Below, piece after piece: positions 32,878 to 41,248 of a DNA stretch of 64,000 bases. Made by a program: the position numbers and the translations under genes. The notes under the pieces were generated by a model that saw only the letters and a program-made list of their open reading frames with translations, was not told where the DNA came from and did no database searches. This DNA comes from Janthinobacterium agaricidamnosum (GTDB lineage Bacteria; Pseudomonadota; Gammaproteobacteria; Burkholderiales; Burkholderiaceae_D), in assembly GCF_003667705.1 (NCBI RefSeq), contig NZ_CP033019.1, forward strand, positions 4,898,001-4,962,000, in the 5' to 3' direction. How positions within the stretch are numbered: the stretch's first letter is position 1; every line of letters starts with the position of its first letter.

Positions 32878-33401
32878 CGGTAAGCTTCCACGCCTTCATG
32901 CGCCAGCAGCCAGCGCTTGACGCCCAGGTGGAAGCCGGTCGCATCGTCATGGTGGGCAAAGCCGCCCAGGCCGCCGGCGGCCGTCACGCGGTGGCAAGGG
33001 ATCACCACGGGAAACCAGTTGGCGCCGCAGGCCTGGCCCACGGCGCGCGGCGCCGAACCGATCAGGCGCGCCACGTCGCCATACGTGCGCACCTGGCCGC
33101 GCGGGATACCGGCGATCGCCGCCCATACGCGTTGCTGGTAAGCGCTGCCCAGGCCCGCCAGCGGCAGGTCGAACGGCGCATCGGGGTCGCGGAAATAGCG
33201 CGCCAGTTGTTCGCACGCCCGCTCGGAGACGGCATCCTGCGGATCTTTCTCGGCAAAGTGCGGCGGCAAATACACGAGTTCGCGCAACTGGCCGTCCTGC
33301 GCGCGCACGCCCATGGCGCCGAACGGCGCGGCCACGATGGCGCTAAACAGTTCACTGCCCTGTTGTTTTTTCATCTGCTGATCATTATTCAAGTGTGGCA
33401 T
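32874..33401 (-). CDS. ogt: Methylated-DNA-protein cysteine methyltransferase
   Basis: A suicide DNA repair protein that removes O6-methylguanine adducts. The 175 residues contain the acceptor cysteine in IPCHRV, the helix-turn-helix with Arg finger (VRTYGDVARLIGSAPRAVGQA) and GGFAHH near the end, so the single-domain Ogt/MGMT form is complete. The ATG at 33401 has AGG eight bases upstream; an internal ATG at 33374 is possible. It is the promoter-proximal partner of xerD. Confidence 0.93.
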   Translation of the reverse strand: MPHLNNDQQMKKQQGSELFSAIVAAPFGAMGVRAQDGQLRELVYLPPHFAEKDPQDAVSERACEQLARYFRDPDAPFDLPLAGLGSAYQQRVWAAIAGIPRGQVRTYGDVARLIGSAPRAVGQACGANWFPVVIPCHRVTAAGGLGGFAHHDDATGFHLGVKRWLLAHEGVEAYR

Positions 33402-33799
33402 ATATGCAACCTGCCGGCGCCGGAAACCGCGCCACGGGAATTATGCACCGACTTTGGGCGTGCCGGCGGACGTTTCCTGCGCACGAAAAAAAAGCGCACC
33501 AGCCGGTGCGCTTCAAATATTGCTTCACGTTCCCGGTCGTTTGGGTCCGCCGGTGCCGGCTTGTGGCCGCAGACAGCTATGACTCAACAACTTCTGTGAA
33601 ACGTGTGTCTCCTCAATATATCCCCGGTATCAATACCGTTTTTATAGACCACTCCCCCACTAACCTTGTTGCCAATTCTGTATTTCAGCCTTGCTACCGG
33701 GGCGCATATGCATATACGTGTTTCCCCTTAAGGCTGCCCATCATAGCGCATTTGTTCGGCAGGATCGACTTTTTTTGCACCATGAAGGGGACAACTGTT
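33402..33799. other. Intergenic region between ogt and the TRAP operon
   Basis: A 398-bp gap. It holds the TRAP-operon terminator at 33486-33513. Further right, a weak 5-bp hairpin CGGTA/TACCG (33625-33638) is followed by TTTTT in the plus direction, with no gene for it to serve. Short open frames here lack ribosome sites and recognisable sequence, so I annotate none. The stretch is more AT-rich than its surroundings. Confidence 0.5.
33486..33513 (-). terminator. Intrinsic terminator downstream of the TRAP operon
   Basis: AAGCGCACC (33492-33500) pairs perfectly with GGTGCGCTT (33505-33513) around a 4-nt loop. In the minus direction it is followed by a run of eight T (33493-33486). This is a textbook Rho-independent terminator about 290 bp after the dctM stop and also shields ogt from read-through. 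Confidence 0.85.
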
Positions 33800-35080
33800 T
33801 TAGTTGTAAATTAAATTTGGCAACCACAGCGAGATTTGTGGTACGTAGGTAATCAAGCCCAGGAAGGCCAGCATCGTCAGCAGCCATGGCATCACGGCCA
33901 CGGTCAGCTCCGAGATGCCCATCTTGGTGATGCCGGACGCCACGTACAGGTTCAAGCCCACGGGCGGATGGCACATGCCCACTTCCATGTTGACCACGAT
34001 CAGGATGCCGAAGTGCACAGGATCGATGCCCAGCTTCATGGCGACAGGGAACAGGATCGGCGCCATGATCAGCACGATGGACGACGGTTCCATGACGTTA
34101 CCAGCCAACAACAGCAGTACGTTGACCACCAGCAAGAAGCTGATCACGCCCAGGCCCTTGCCCGTGATCCATTCGGCCATCGCCTGCGGGATGTTTTCGC
34201 TGGTCATCAGGAACGAGAACAGCACGGCATTGGTGATGATGTACAACAGCATCGCCGACATGGCGGCCGAATCGAGCAAGACCTTGCCCACTTGCTTGAT
34301 CTTCAAGTCCTTGTAGACGAAGACGGCGATGATGAAGGCGTACACGGCAGCCATGGCGGCCGCCTCCGTCGGCGTAAACGCGCCCGAATAGATGCCGCCC
34401 ATGACGATGACGATCAACAGCAGGCCCCAGGCGCTCTTCTTGAACGTGACGAAGCGTTCGCCCCAGCTGGCCTTCTGCATGCGCGGATAGTTGTGCTTGC
34501 GCGCCAAGAACCACGTGGTCAGGCCCAGCAGCATGGCCAGCATCATGCCGGGAATCACGCCCGCCATGAACAGCTTGCCCACGGACGTGTTCGTGCTGAC
34601 GGAATACATCACCATCACGATCGAGGGCGGGATCAGAATGCCCAGCGCGCCCGAAGTCGTGATGACGCCGGCGCCGAAACCGCGCGGATAGCCTTGCTTG
34701 ACCATGGCCGGCAGGATGATGGAGCCGATCGCCACCACGGTGGCGGGGCTGGAGCCGGAGACGGCGGCAAACAGCGCGCACGCCATCACGCCGGCCAGCG
34801 CCAGGCCGCCGTGCCAGTGGCCGACCATGGAGCTGGCGAAGTTGATCATGCGCCGCGCCACCCCGCCATGCGTGAGGAAGTTACCCGCCAAAATGAAGAA
34901 CGGGATGGCCATGATTTCGAATTTCTCGATGCCCGTGAAGATCTTCAGGGCCACCGATTCGATGGGCACGCTGGTCATGGTGAACAGGAACGTCAATACC
35001 GTCAGGCCCAGCGAGATGGAGATCGGCATGCCGGTCAGCATCAGTGCCAGCAGCAGCACAAAAATAATCAGCGCGTTCAT
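33800..35080 (-). CDS. dctM: TRAP transporter large permease DctM
   Basis: A 426-residue, roughly 12-helix inner-membrane subunit of a tripartite ATP-independent periplasmic transporter, driving Na+-coupled organic acid uptake. Recognisable family segments are LSLGLTVLTFLFT near the N terminus, SGSSPATVVAIGSI and the ILIPPSIVMVMYSV segment. It overlaps dctQ by four bases. It is the last gene of the P-Q-M operon, which ends at the terminator near 33490. Confidence 0.93.
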   Translation of the reverse strand: MNALIIFVLLLALMLTGMPISISLGLTVLTFLFTMTSVPIESVALKIFTGIEKFEIMAIPFFILAGNFLTHGGVARRMINFASSMVGHWHGGLALAGVMACALFAAVSGSSPATVVAIGSIILPAMVKQGYPRGFGAGVITTSGALGILIPPSIVMVMYSVSTNTSVGKLFMAGVIPGMMLAMLLGLTTWFLARKHNYPRMQKASWGERFVTFKKSAWGLLLIVIVMGGIYSGAFTPTEAAAMAAVYAFIIAVFVYKDLKIKQVGKVLLDSAAMSAMLLYIITNAVLFSFLMTSENIPQAMAEWITGKGLGVISFLLVVNVLLLLAGNVMEPSSIVLIMAPILFPVAMKLGIDPVHFGILIVVNMEVGMCHPPVGLNLYVASGITKMGISELTVAVMPWLLTMLAFLGLITYVPQISLWLPNLIYN

Positions 35081-35649
35081 GCCTTGGCTCCTTTTTCTTC
35101 CGCCGTCAGTTCATCTTCCAGGCCCTCGACGTGCGAGTGGTCGTGTTTCGGCAAGGCGCCCGTCTTGATGAAATGCACCATCACCTGCAGGAAACGGAAG
35201 CACATCAGGTAAGAACCGAGCGGCACGGCCAGGTAGACCAGCCACATCGGTATTTCCATGTCGGCCGAAGTCTGGTCCGTGTGGCCGATCGACCACACGA
35301 AGCTGGCGCCCAGGGTGCCCACGATACCGGTAAACAGGGCGCCGGCGCCCAGGCCGAAGACGATGAAACGGTCGCGCCAGCGCGGGTTCATGCGGTTGAT
35401 CAGCACGTCAACGCCCACGTGGATGCCCGTGCGCACGCCATACGCGGCGCCGAACTTGGCCATCCAGACGAACATGTAGATGCACAGTTCCTGGGCCCAG
35501 CTGGTGTTGATTTGAATCAGGAAGTCTTGCAGGCCCGGAATCGGCAAGCCTGCCAGGTAGCGGTGCACGACCGCGACGAAGATGATGAAGGTGGCCGCGC
35601 CCATCAGGGTCGCGATCAGCCACTCTTCCAGGTGATCCAGAAATTTCAT
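35077..35649 (-). CDS. dctQ: TRAP transporter small permease DctQ
   Basis: A 190-residue four-helix membrane subunit that bridges the binding protein and DctM. The family's QELCIYMFVWMAKFGAAYG region is visible, with VRTGIHVGVDVL after it. An acidic cytoplasmic tail (EGLEDELTAEEKG) ends the protein. The gene lies 116 bp downstream of dctP and is separated from it by a hairpin that may set subunit ratios. Confidence 0.92.
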   Translation of the reverse strand: MKFLDHLEEWLIATLMGAATFIIFVAVVHRYLAGLPIPGLQDFLIQINTSWAQELCIYMFVWMAKFGAAYGVRTGIHVGVDVLINRMNPRWRDRFIVFGLGAGALFTGIVGTLGASFVWSIGHTDQTSADMEIPMWLVYLAVPLGSYLMCFRFLQVMVHFIKTGALPKHDHSHVEGLEDELTAEEKGAKA

Positions 35650-35718
35650 GGTGGACTTTCAAAGAATGCGGGTGCACGCACTCCCGCGCAGGACGCGCGG
35701 GAGTCGTTCAAACGGACC

Positions 35719-35735
35719 GGCAGGGATGCCCTGCC
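35719..35735 (-). terminator. Intra-operon hairpin between dctP and dctQ
   Basis: GGCAGGG (35719-35725) and CCCTGCC (35729-35735) form a 7-bp stem with a 3-nt loop. Such stems commonly cap the abundant binding-protein mRNA or reduce read-through to the permeases. No U tract is present. Confidence 0.4.
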
Positions 35736-35765
35736 TGCCGCGCCAGGCGGCGCGGCCAGCGCGGC

Positions 35766-36764
35766 TTACTTCGCGCTTTCCTTGTTGATGGCCGAGATCA
35801 GATCCTTGCCGATGCGCCCTTCCATGGCCTTCTGCACGGGTGCCAGCGCCTTGCGCCATTCGGCCTGTTCCTGCACCGTCAGCGTGTAGATCTGCGTCTT
35901 GCCCGCTTTCTTGATGGCGTCGAGGGCCTGATCGTTGTCGCGCTGGGCGATGGCTTTTTCAAACGTGGTCGCCTCGCGCATGGCTTTTTCCAGCTGCGTG
36001 CGGATATCGGGCGGCAAGCCGTCCCAGAATTTCTTGTTGACGATGACGGCATAGCCCAGGTAGCCGTGGTTGGACACGGTCACGTGCTTTTGCACTTCAT
36101 GCATCTTTTGCGTGTACATATTCGATGGCGGATTTTCCGTGCCGTCGACCACGCCCGTCTGCAGCGCCTGATACACTTCCGAGAAGGCCAGCACTTGCGG
36201 GTTGGCGCCCAGCGCGCGCATCTGCGCATCGAGTACCTTCGACGACTGGATGCGCATTTTCAGGCCCTTGAAGTCGGCCGGGGTATGCAGCGGCTTGTTG
36301 GCCGACATCACCTTGAAGCCATTGTCCCAGTAGGCCAGGCCCGTGATACCCTTGGGTTCGAGTTTTTTCAGCAGGCTCTTGCCGATTTCGCCTTCGGTGA
36401 CGTTGTACAACGCCGTCTTGGTGGGGAAGATGTAGGGCAGGTCGAACGCTTCGAATTCCTTCACGCCCAGCGGGCCGAACTTGGCCAGCGACGGCGCCAG
36501 CATCTGCACGGCGCCCAGCTGCAGCGCTTCGAGTTCTTCCTTGTCCTTGTACAACTGGCTGTTCGGGTACAGTTCGACCTTGACCTTGCCATTCGTGGCT
36601 TTTTCGGCCAGCTGCTTGAAGCGCTCGGCGGCCTGGCCTTTCGGCGTGTCCGTCGCCACGACGTGGCTGAACTTGATGACGATGGGGGCTTGCGCGTAAG
36701 CGTGGACGCCGGCGGTGGCGCCGATGGCCGCGCACAGCGCGACGAACATGGTTTTCATCTGCAT
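35766..36764 (-). CDS. dctP: TRAP transporter solute-binding protein DctP
   Basis: A periplasmic substrate-binding protein of 332 residues with a cleavable signal (cleavage near AYAQ-AP). DctP-family segments include IKFSHVVATDTPKGQAAERF, AFDLPYIFP, MRIQSSKVLDAQMRALGA and VDGTENPPSNMY. The Arg in the MRIQSS element normally binds the carboxylate, so a C4-dicarboxylate or similar acid is the likely ligand. The first ATG is chosen, since AGGAG lies six bases upstream. A strong promoter and a palindrome precede it. Confidence 0.93.
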   Translation of the reverse strand: MQMKTMFVALCAAIGATAGVHAYAQAPIVIKFSHVVATDTPKGQAAERFKQLAEKATNGKVKVELYPNSQLYKDKEELEALQLGAVQMLAPSLAKFGPLGVKEFEAFDLPYIFPTKTALYNVTEGEIGKSLLKKLEPKGITGLAYWDNGFKVMSANKPLHTPADFKGLKMRIQSSKVLDAQMRALGANPQVLAFSEVYQALQTGVVDGTENPPSNMYTQKMHEVQKHVTVSNHGYLGYAVIVNKKFWDGLPPDIRTQLEKAMREATTFEKAIAQRDNDQALDAIKKAGKTQIYTLTVQEQAEWRKALAPVQKAMEGRIGKDLISAINKESAK

Positions 36765-36797
36765 TTTTGTCTCCTGAATGGTGTTTAGAAAAACTTT

Positions 36798-36826
36798 ATT
36801 ATTTGTCTACTTGAATATTGTGCCAA
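36798..36826 (-). promoter_or_regulatory. Sigma-70 promoter of dctPQM
   Basis: On the minus strand TTGGCA (36826-36821) is followed after 17 bp by AATAAT (36803-36798). Both hexamers match five of six consensus positions. Transcription would start near 36791, leaving a 27-nt leader. Confidence 0.65.
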
Positions 36827-36837
36827 AGAAACTGCCT

Positions 36838-36865
36838 CGGCTATTGTGGTTAACCACAATAGCCG
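36838..36865. promoter_or_regulatory. 28-bp perfect palindrome, candidate TRAP operator
   Basis: CGGCTATTGTGGTT is followed directly by its exact reverse complement, giving a gapless 28-bp palindrome. It lies 12 bp upstream of the dctP -35 hexamer and 29 bp before the divergent kinase ATG. The position suits an activator such as the FixJ-type regulator encoded at 38946, or control of both directions. Confidence 0.75.
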
Positions 36866-36894
36866 GTTCCCGATAAGCCGCTACCCTGCCAGCC

Positions 36895-38919
36895 ATGCCG
36901 ACTCCCCCCACCCTTGCGCGCCGCTTCAAGCTATCGAGTCCGATGCGCTGGCTGCTGCCCGTCATCCTGCTGCTGCTGTTCCTGTCCATCCTGTTCTGGC
37001 TGCCCTGGCAGGCACGCCAGATGGAAAGCAACGAGCGCCAGGAGCAGCTGATCGCCGATACGCTGTGGGTGGAACAGACCATCCGCTTCCAGCTGGCGCG
37101 CAACGAGGAAAGCCTGTTCAACCTGGGCGTGGACATCGCCAGCGGCTCCCTGTCGGCGGAAAAAGTGCATGAACGGCTGCAGCAGATGCTGCGCAATGGC
37201 CGCGAACTGCAGCGCGTGCTGTGGCTCGATACCAACGGCAAGGTGCTGGCCACCAGCGACAACAATCTGCCGCACGCCCTGTCGTTTGCGCCGGCATCGC
37301 TGACGGCGGCCGACAATGCGCGCCGCCTGCACCGGGGCCAATACGCCCAGCCTTCGCAGCAGACGGGCTTTCCCGATACGCCGCCGGGCGCCATGCTGAT
37401 GGATTACCACCAGCCCCTGTTCGATGGTCAGCGCTATGTCGGCAGCCTGGTGGCCACCTATCAGATCAGCAGCCTGCTCGATGAAATGGTGCCGTGGTGG
37501 TTTGCGCAGGATAACCAGATTTCGCTGATCGACCGCGACGACAAGGTGCTGGCGCGGCGCGCCGCCGCCGGTCCCGGCCACGGCGTGTACACGCACAAGC
37601 GCGCGCTCGACGTGCCCGGCGCCACCATCACCCTGTTTACCGACAGCGTGAAAAGCCAGCCCAAGCTGCTGCCCAATCTGCTGGTCGGCTCCGTCATCGC
37701 CCTGTCGCTGGGTTTATTATGGAGCTTGCTGGCCCTGTGGCGCCACATCTCGCGCCGCCTGGTGGCCGAAGGCGCGCTGCGCCAGCAGATGCTGTTCCGC
37801 ACGGCGATGGAAAATTCTTTGGTGACGGGCATGCGCGCGCGCGACCTGGAAGGCCGCGTCACCTACGTGAATCCGGCGTTTTGCCAGATCGTCGGCTATC
37901 CGCCCGAGGAAATCCTGGGCCGTTTGCCGCCCATGCCCTACTGGGTGCCGGAGGCGCTGGAGGAATACCAGCAGCGCTTCGTCAAGGCCCTGGCCGGCAA
38001 TCCCACGCCGCAGTTCGAAACCTATTTCCAGCGCCCGGACGGCACGCGCGTGCCCGTGCTGATCTTCGAAGCGCCGCTGGTGGACAAGAACGGCCAGCAG
38101 ACGGGCTGGATGGGTTCCGTGCTCGACATCTCGGACCGCAAGCGGGTCGAGGAGCTCAATCGCCAGCAGCAGGAAAAACTGCAAACGAGCTCGCGCCTGG
38201 CCACCATGGGCGAGCTGGCGTCGATGCTGGCGCATGAACTGAACCAGCCGCTGGCGGCCATTTCCAGCTACACGACAGGGGCCTTGAATTTGATCCGCCG
38301 CGCCATCGAGCATGACGCCCCCGTCGATCCGGGCACCCTGAAACCGGCGCTGGAACAGGCCAGCGCGCAGGCGCAGCGGGCCGGCCAGATCATCCGCAGC
38401 GTGCACGATTTCGTGCGCAAGAGCGAACCGCAGCGCCAGGATATCGCCCTGCGCACCCTGATCGACGGCATCCGCGCGCTGATCGACCTGCAGGCGCGCA
38501 AATACTATGTCACCATCCAGGAAGAGCTGCCGCCGGACCTGCCGCTGCTGCGCGCCGACCCCGTGATGATCGAGCAAGTGCTGCTGAACCTGACGCGCAA
38601 CGCCATCGAGGCCATGCAGGATGCGGCGCCCGGACGGCGTATCATGCGTCTGCGGGCCAGCCACGACGCGCAGCAAGGCATGGTGACGGTGGACGTGATC
38701 GACCATGGCCACGGCATCCCGGTGGACGTGGCCGAGCGGCTGTTTTCGCCGTTTTTCTCGACCAAGTCCGAAGGCATGGGCATGGGCCTGAACATCTGCC
38801 GCACTGCCATCGAATTTCACGGCGGCGCGCTGACCTTCGGCGCCAACCCCGCTGGCGGTACCATCTTTACCTTCAGCGTGCCGGCCGCGCCGCGCGCCGC
38901 ACCAGGCAATAACGCATAA
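36895..38919 (+). CDS. PAS-containing sensor histidine kinase for the TRAP system
   Basis: A 674-residue membrane kinase. TM1 (about residues 20-40) and TM2 (about 260-285) bound a periplasmic sensor of roughly 220 residues of the DctB/dCache type. A PAS domain follows (about 300-420, ITYVNPAFCQIVGYPP-like), then HisKA and HATPase. The phospho-acceptor is in SMLAHELNQPLAAI, the N box in NLTRNAIEAM, and the G box in GMGMGLNI. The HELNQPL form is typical of FixL/DctB/DctS kinases. It is paired with the next gene and divergent from dctPQM, so it most likely senses the transported acid. No good ribosome site precedes the ATG. Confidence 0.88.
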   Translation: MPTPPTLARRFKLSSPMRWLLPVILLLLFLSILFWLPWQARQMESNERQEQLIADTLWVEQTIRFQLARNEESLFNLGVDIASGSLSAEKVHERLQQMLRNGRELQRVLWLDTNGKVLATSDNNLPHALSFAPASLTAADNARRLHRGQYAQPSQQTGFPDTPPGAMLMDYHQPLFDGQRYVGSLVATYQISSLLDEMVPWWFAQDNQISLIDRDDKVLARRAAAGPGHGVYTHKRALDVPGATITLFTDSVKSQPKLLPNLLVGSVIALSLGLLWSLLALWRHISRRLVAEGALRQQMLFRTAMENSLVTGMRARDLEGRVTYVNPAFCQIVGYPPEEILGRLPPMPYWVPEALEEYQQRFVKALAGNPTPQFETYFQRPDGTRVPVLIFEAPLVDKNGQQTGWMGSVLDISDRKRVEELNRQQQEKLQTSSRLATMGELASMLAHELNQPLAAISSYTTGALNLIRRAIEHDAPVDPGTLKPALEQASAQAQRAGQIIRSVHDFVRKSEPQRQDIALRTLIDGIRALIDLQARKYYVTIQEELPPDLPLLRADPVMIEQVLLNLTRNAIEAMQDAAPGRRIMRLRASHDAQQGMVTVDVIDHGHGIPVDVAERLFSPFFSTKSEGMGMGLNICRTAIEFHGGALTFGANPAGGTIFTFSVPAAPRAAPGNNA

Positions 38920-38945
38920 CGAATAACCGACAAGCCGGAGACACC

Positions 38946-39530
38946 ATGCTACACATCATCGACGACGAAGAAGTCGTGCGCGACTCCCTCTCCTGGCTGG
39001 CCGCCTCGCGCAGCATCGAGGCGCGCAGCTACGCCAGCGCCCAGCAATTTCTCGATAGCCTAGACGGCGGCTTCGACGCCGCCGGCGACTGCGTGCTGCT
39101 CGACGTGCGCATGCCCGACATGAACGGCATCGCCCTGTTCGACCAGCTGGTCAAGCGCGACCTGACGGCGCGCCTGCCCGTGATTTTCCTCACCGGCCAC
39201 GGCGACGTGCCGATGGCCGTCGACAGCCTGAAACGGGGGGCCTTCGATTTCTTTGAAAAGCCGTTCAACGACAACGACCTGATGGACCGCGTGCAGCAAG
39301 GCCTGGCCAACTCGCGCCAGGCGGGCGAACTGGCCGCCGTGCACGCGCGCCTGGCCACCCTGTCGACGCGCGAACGCGAAGTGCTGGACCTGATTTTGGC
39401 GGGCAAGATGAACAAGGTGGTGGCCGACAAGCTGGGCATCAGCATGCGCACCGTGGAAGTCCACCGCGCGCATATCTTCGACAAGATGCAGGTCAAGACG
39501 GCGGTGGAGCTGGCGGGGTTGTTGAAGTAA
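38946..39530 (+). CDS. FixJ/DctR-type LuxR-family response regulator
   Basis: A 194-residue regulator. The receiver has the acidic pair IDDEE at residues 5-9 and phospho-acceptor Asp in LLDVRMPDMNG, with Lys in FEKPF. The C-terminal LuxR-type helix-turn-helix reads LSTREREVLDLILAGKMNK. CGGAGACACC precedes the ATG. It follows the kinase by 26 bp, forming a two-component pair. The likely target is the palindrome at 36838-36865 upstream of dctP. Confidence 0.92.
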   Translation: MLHIIDDEEVVRDSLSWLAASRSIEARSYASAQQFLDSLDGGFDAAGDCVLLDVRMPDMNGIALFDQLVKRDLTARLPVIFLTGHGDVPMAVDSLKRGAFDFFEKPFNDNDLMDRVQQGLANSRQAGELAAVHARLATLSTREREVLDLILAGKMNKVVADKLGISMRTVEVHRAHIFDKMQVKTAVELAGLLK

Positions 39531-39576
39531 TTGCAGCAATGTTGGATTACGCCGTATATTGCAACGCAGGTCGGCG

Positions 39577-39609
39577 TAGGTCGGGTTAGCGCAAAGCGCG
39601 TAACCCGAC
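39577..39609. repeat. REP-like inverted repeat (GTCGGGTTA type)
   Basis: GTAG followed by GTCGGGTTA (39580-39588), a GCGCAAAGCGCG centre, and TAACCCGAC (39601-39609). This is the same architecture as the pair at 50580-50660, with A replaced by G in the arm. It sits between two convergent genes, the usual niche of REP elements. Confidence 0.7.
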
Positions 39610-39640
39610 ACCACCACCATCACCACCATCACCACCATCA
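39610..39640. repeat. CACCACCAT short tandem repeat
   Basis: About three and a half copies of the 9-mer CACCACCAT, ending at the stop codon of the siderophore-reductase gene. Read on the minus strand the gene stops at its first codon in the tract, so changes in copy number would not alter the protein. Confidence 0.7.
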
Positions 39641-40465
39641 CGCATCGTGATGCTCATGGTGCTCCGCCGCCCCATGCTTCCAGTAACTGGCCACATGCAG
39701 ATGCTGCTTCGGCACCCCGGCGTCGATAAAGTGCCCGCGCAAGCCCTGCACCTGCGCGTGCTCGCACGCCACCCACACGTAGCCGTCTCCCTCTGACGGC
39801 AGCGCGATCTGGCGCAAGGCGTCGAGCAGCAGCGGGCCCTGGCGGCCATTGCGCGCCACCCAGCGCAGGTCCAGCTGCGCCGCGCACTCGAGCGCGATCT
39901 GCTCGCCGTCTTCGACGATCTCGATCACGGCGATGGCCCGTGCCGTGGCCGGCAGCTGCTCCAGGCGGCGGGCGATGGCCGGCAAGGCCGTCTGGTCGCC
40001 CACCAGCACATACCAGTCGAAGTCGAGCGGCACCAGCATCGAGCCGCGCGGCCCGCCCACGCCCAGGGTCTGGCCGGGCGCCGCTTGCGCCGCCCACAAC
40101 GATGCAGGCCCGTCGCCATGCAGCACGAAGTCGATTTCCAGCTCGCGCCGTTCGGCGTCGTAGCGGCGCGGCGTGTAGTTGCGGGCGATGGGGCGCGGCC
40201 CTTCCGCATACTCGATGGGATTGGCGCCATTGCCCAGCACGGGGAACACGGGCGTGGTCTGACCCGGGGCGGGGAAGAACAGTTTCACGTGGTCGTCGTG
40301 CGCCGGCGAGACAAAGCCTTCCAGGTCGTCCCCTGCCAGCGTGATGCGGCGCATGTGCGGCGTCAGCTGCTCGGTGCGCACGACGGTGAGCACGCGCAGT
40401 TTCAAGTCATGCCGCACGCGTTCGATGGCGTGCGCGGGTAGTGTTGCAGGTGAGGCAGTAGTCAT
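39638..40465 (-). CDS. Siderophore-interacting protein / ferric-chelate reductase (YqjH/ViuB-like)
   Basis: A 275-residue flavoprotein of the SIP family that reduces ferric siderophores in the cytoplasm to free iron. The FAD-binding motif is ARNYTPRRY, the NAD(P)H domain has GDQTALPAI, and the C-terminal SYWKHG is diagnostic. The ending is His-rich (EHHEHHDA). AAGGA lies eight bases before the ATG. It is preceded 22 bp upstream by a PadR regulator with a His-rich head, matching the YqjI-YqjH pairing known from E. coli. Confidence 0.9.
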   Translation of the reverse strand: MTTASPATLPAHAIERVRHDLKLRVLTVVRTEQLTPHMRRITLAGDDLEGFVSPAHDDHVKLFFPAPGQTTPVFPVLGNGANPIEYAEGPRPIARNYTPRRYDAERRELEIDFVLHGDGPASLWAAQAAPGQTLGVGGPRGSMLVPLDFDWYVLVGDQTALPAIARRLEQLPATARAIAVIEIVEDGEQIALECAAQLDLRWVARNGRQGPLLLDALRQIALPSEGDGYVWVACEHAQVQGLRGHFIDAGVPKQHLHVASYWKHGAAEHHEHHDA

Positions 40466-40487
40466 TGCGTATCCTTGTAAAGTGGGC

Positions 40488-41135
40488 TCAGTGGCCGTCG
40501 ACGATGGCGTTCGCCGCCTGTTCCAGCACGGCGGACACGCGTTCGGCTTCCGCTTCGCTCCAGTTAGTCTTGTTCAGCAACAGCGCATGCTTGAGGGTGT
40601 GCATGGCCTGGCGCACGCGCTCGGGCAAGGCGTTGCGCGCCTGGACGCGGGCAAACATGTCGAGGCGGGCCAGGATGCCGTCCACCTGGGCGCGGTTCTC
40701 GTCGAGATAGGCGCGCCCCAGCTCCGTGATCGTGTAGAGCTTCTTGCCGCTGGCGCTTTCGGAGGACGTCACATGATCCTGCTCTTCCAGCAAGGTCAAT
40801 GTCGGATACACGGCGCCCGGGCTGGGGGCATACGCGCCGCCGCAACGCTCTTCGATGGCCTTGATGATTTCGTAGCCGTGACGGGGGCTGATTTCGATCA
40901 GCGCCAGCACGATCAGCGGCAGATCGCCGCGGCCGAAGACGCGCTCGGCCCGTTCGCCGCGCCCGCCCCGGCCACCGGGGCCGCCATGGCCCATGCCGTC
41001 GCCGCGCTCGTCGAAGCCGCGCGGGCCGCGGCCGTGCATGAAGTATTCGTGACGGTCTTCGTGGCGATGCCCGCCTTGATGGTGATGGTGATGCTGGCCG
41101 CAATGGCCGTGTTCTGCGTGGTGTGAGTTTCTCAT
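40488..41135 (-). CDS. PadR-family regulator with His-rich N terminus (YqjI-like)
   Basis: A 215-residue protein. Residues 1-40 are extremely His/Gly-rich (for example HCGQHHHHHQGGHRH), a probable metal-binding head. A Gly/Arg linker follows, then a PadR winged helix beginning LPLIVLALIEISPRHGYEI and containing SPGAVYPTLTLLEE, and a C-terminal dimerisation helix. E. coli YqjI has this layout, binds nickel and represses yqjH. Here it is probably autoregulated together with the downstream reductase through the inverted repeat at 41150-41191. Confidence 0.85.
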   Translation of the reverse strand: MRNSHHAEHGHCGQHHHHHQGGHRHEDRHEYFMHGRGPRGFDERGDGMGHGGPGGRGGRGERAERVFGRGDLPLIVLALIEISPRHGYEIIKAIEERCGGAYAPSPGAVYPTLTLLEEQDHVTSSESASGKKLYTITELGRAYLDENRAQVDGILARLDMFARVQARNALPERVRQAMHTLKHALLLNKTNWSEAEAERVSAVLEQAANAIVDGH

Positions 41136-41149
41136 GTTTTCTCTTTAAA

Positions 41150-41191
41150 GATATATCGTTAGTAGGTATCGTCATTTTATAACGATATATC
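41150..41191. promoter_or_regulatory. Inverted-repeat operator for the YqjI-like regulator
   Basis: GATATATCGTTA (41150-41161) and TAACGATATATC (41180-41191) are perfect 12-bp inverted arms separated by 18 bp. Each arm itself contains the palindrome GATATATC. The first arm lies 15 bp upstream of the regulator ATG; the second is 57 bp before the divergent ATG at 41249. Confidence 0.75.
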
Positions 41192-41248
41192 GATAAGTCA
41201 AGGAGAAATTTGCTATGCTCGTCTTTTCCCAACCGACACGCCCATGCC

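Noticed and set aside
33625..33643. Plus-strand terminator CGGTA/TACCG with TTTTT
   Set aside because: Only five base pairs and no plus-strand gene upstream to be terminated.
36798..36830. Sigma-54 promoter for dctP (TGGCAC element)
   Set aside because: The GC of the -12 element is missing at the right spacing, while sigma-70 hexamers with a 17-bp spacer fit well.
39610..39640. Possible CRISPR or His-tag-like artefact from the CACCAT tract
   Set aside because: Nine-base units with no spacers and no cas genes; it is a short microsatellite.
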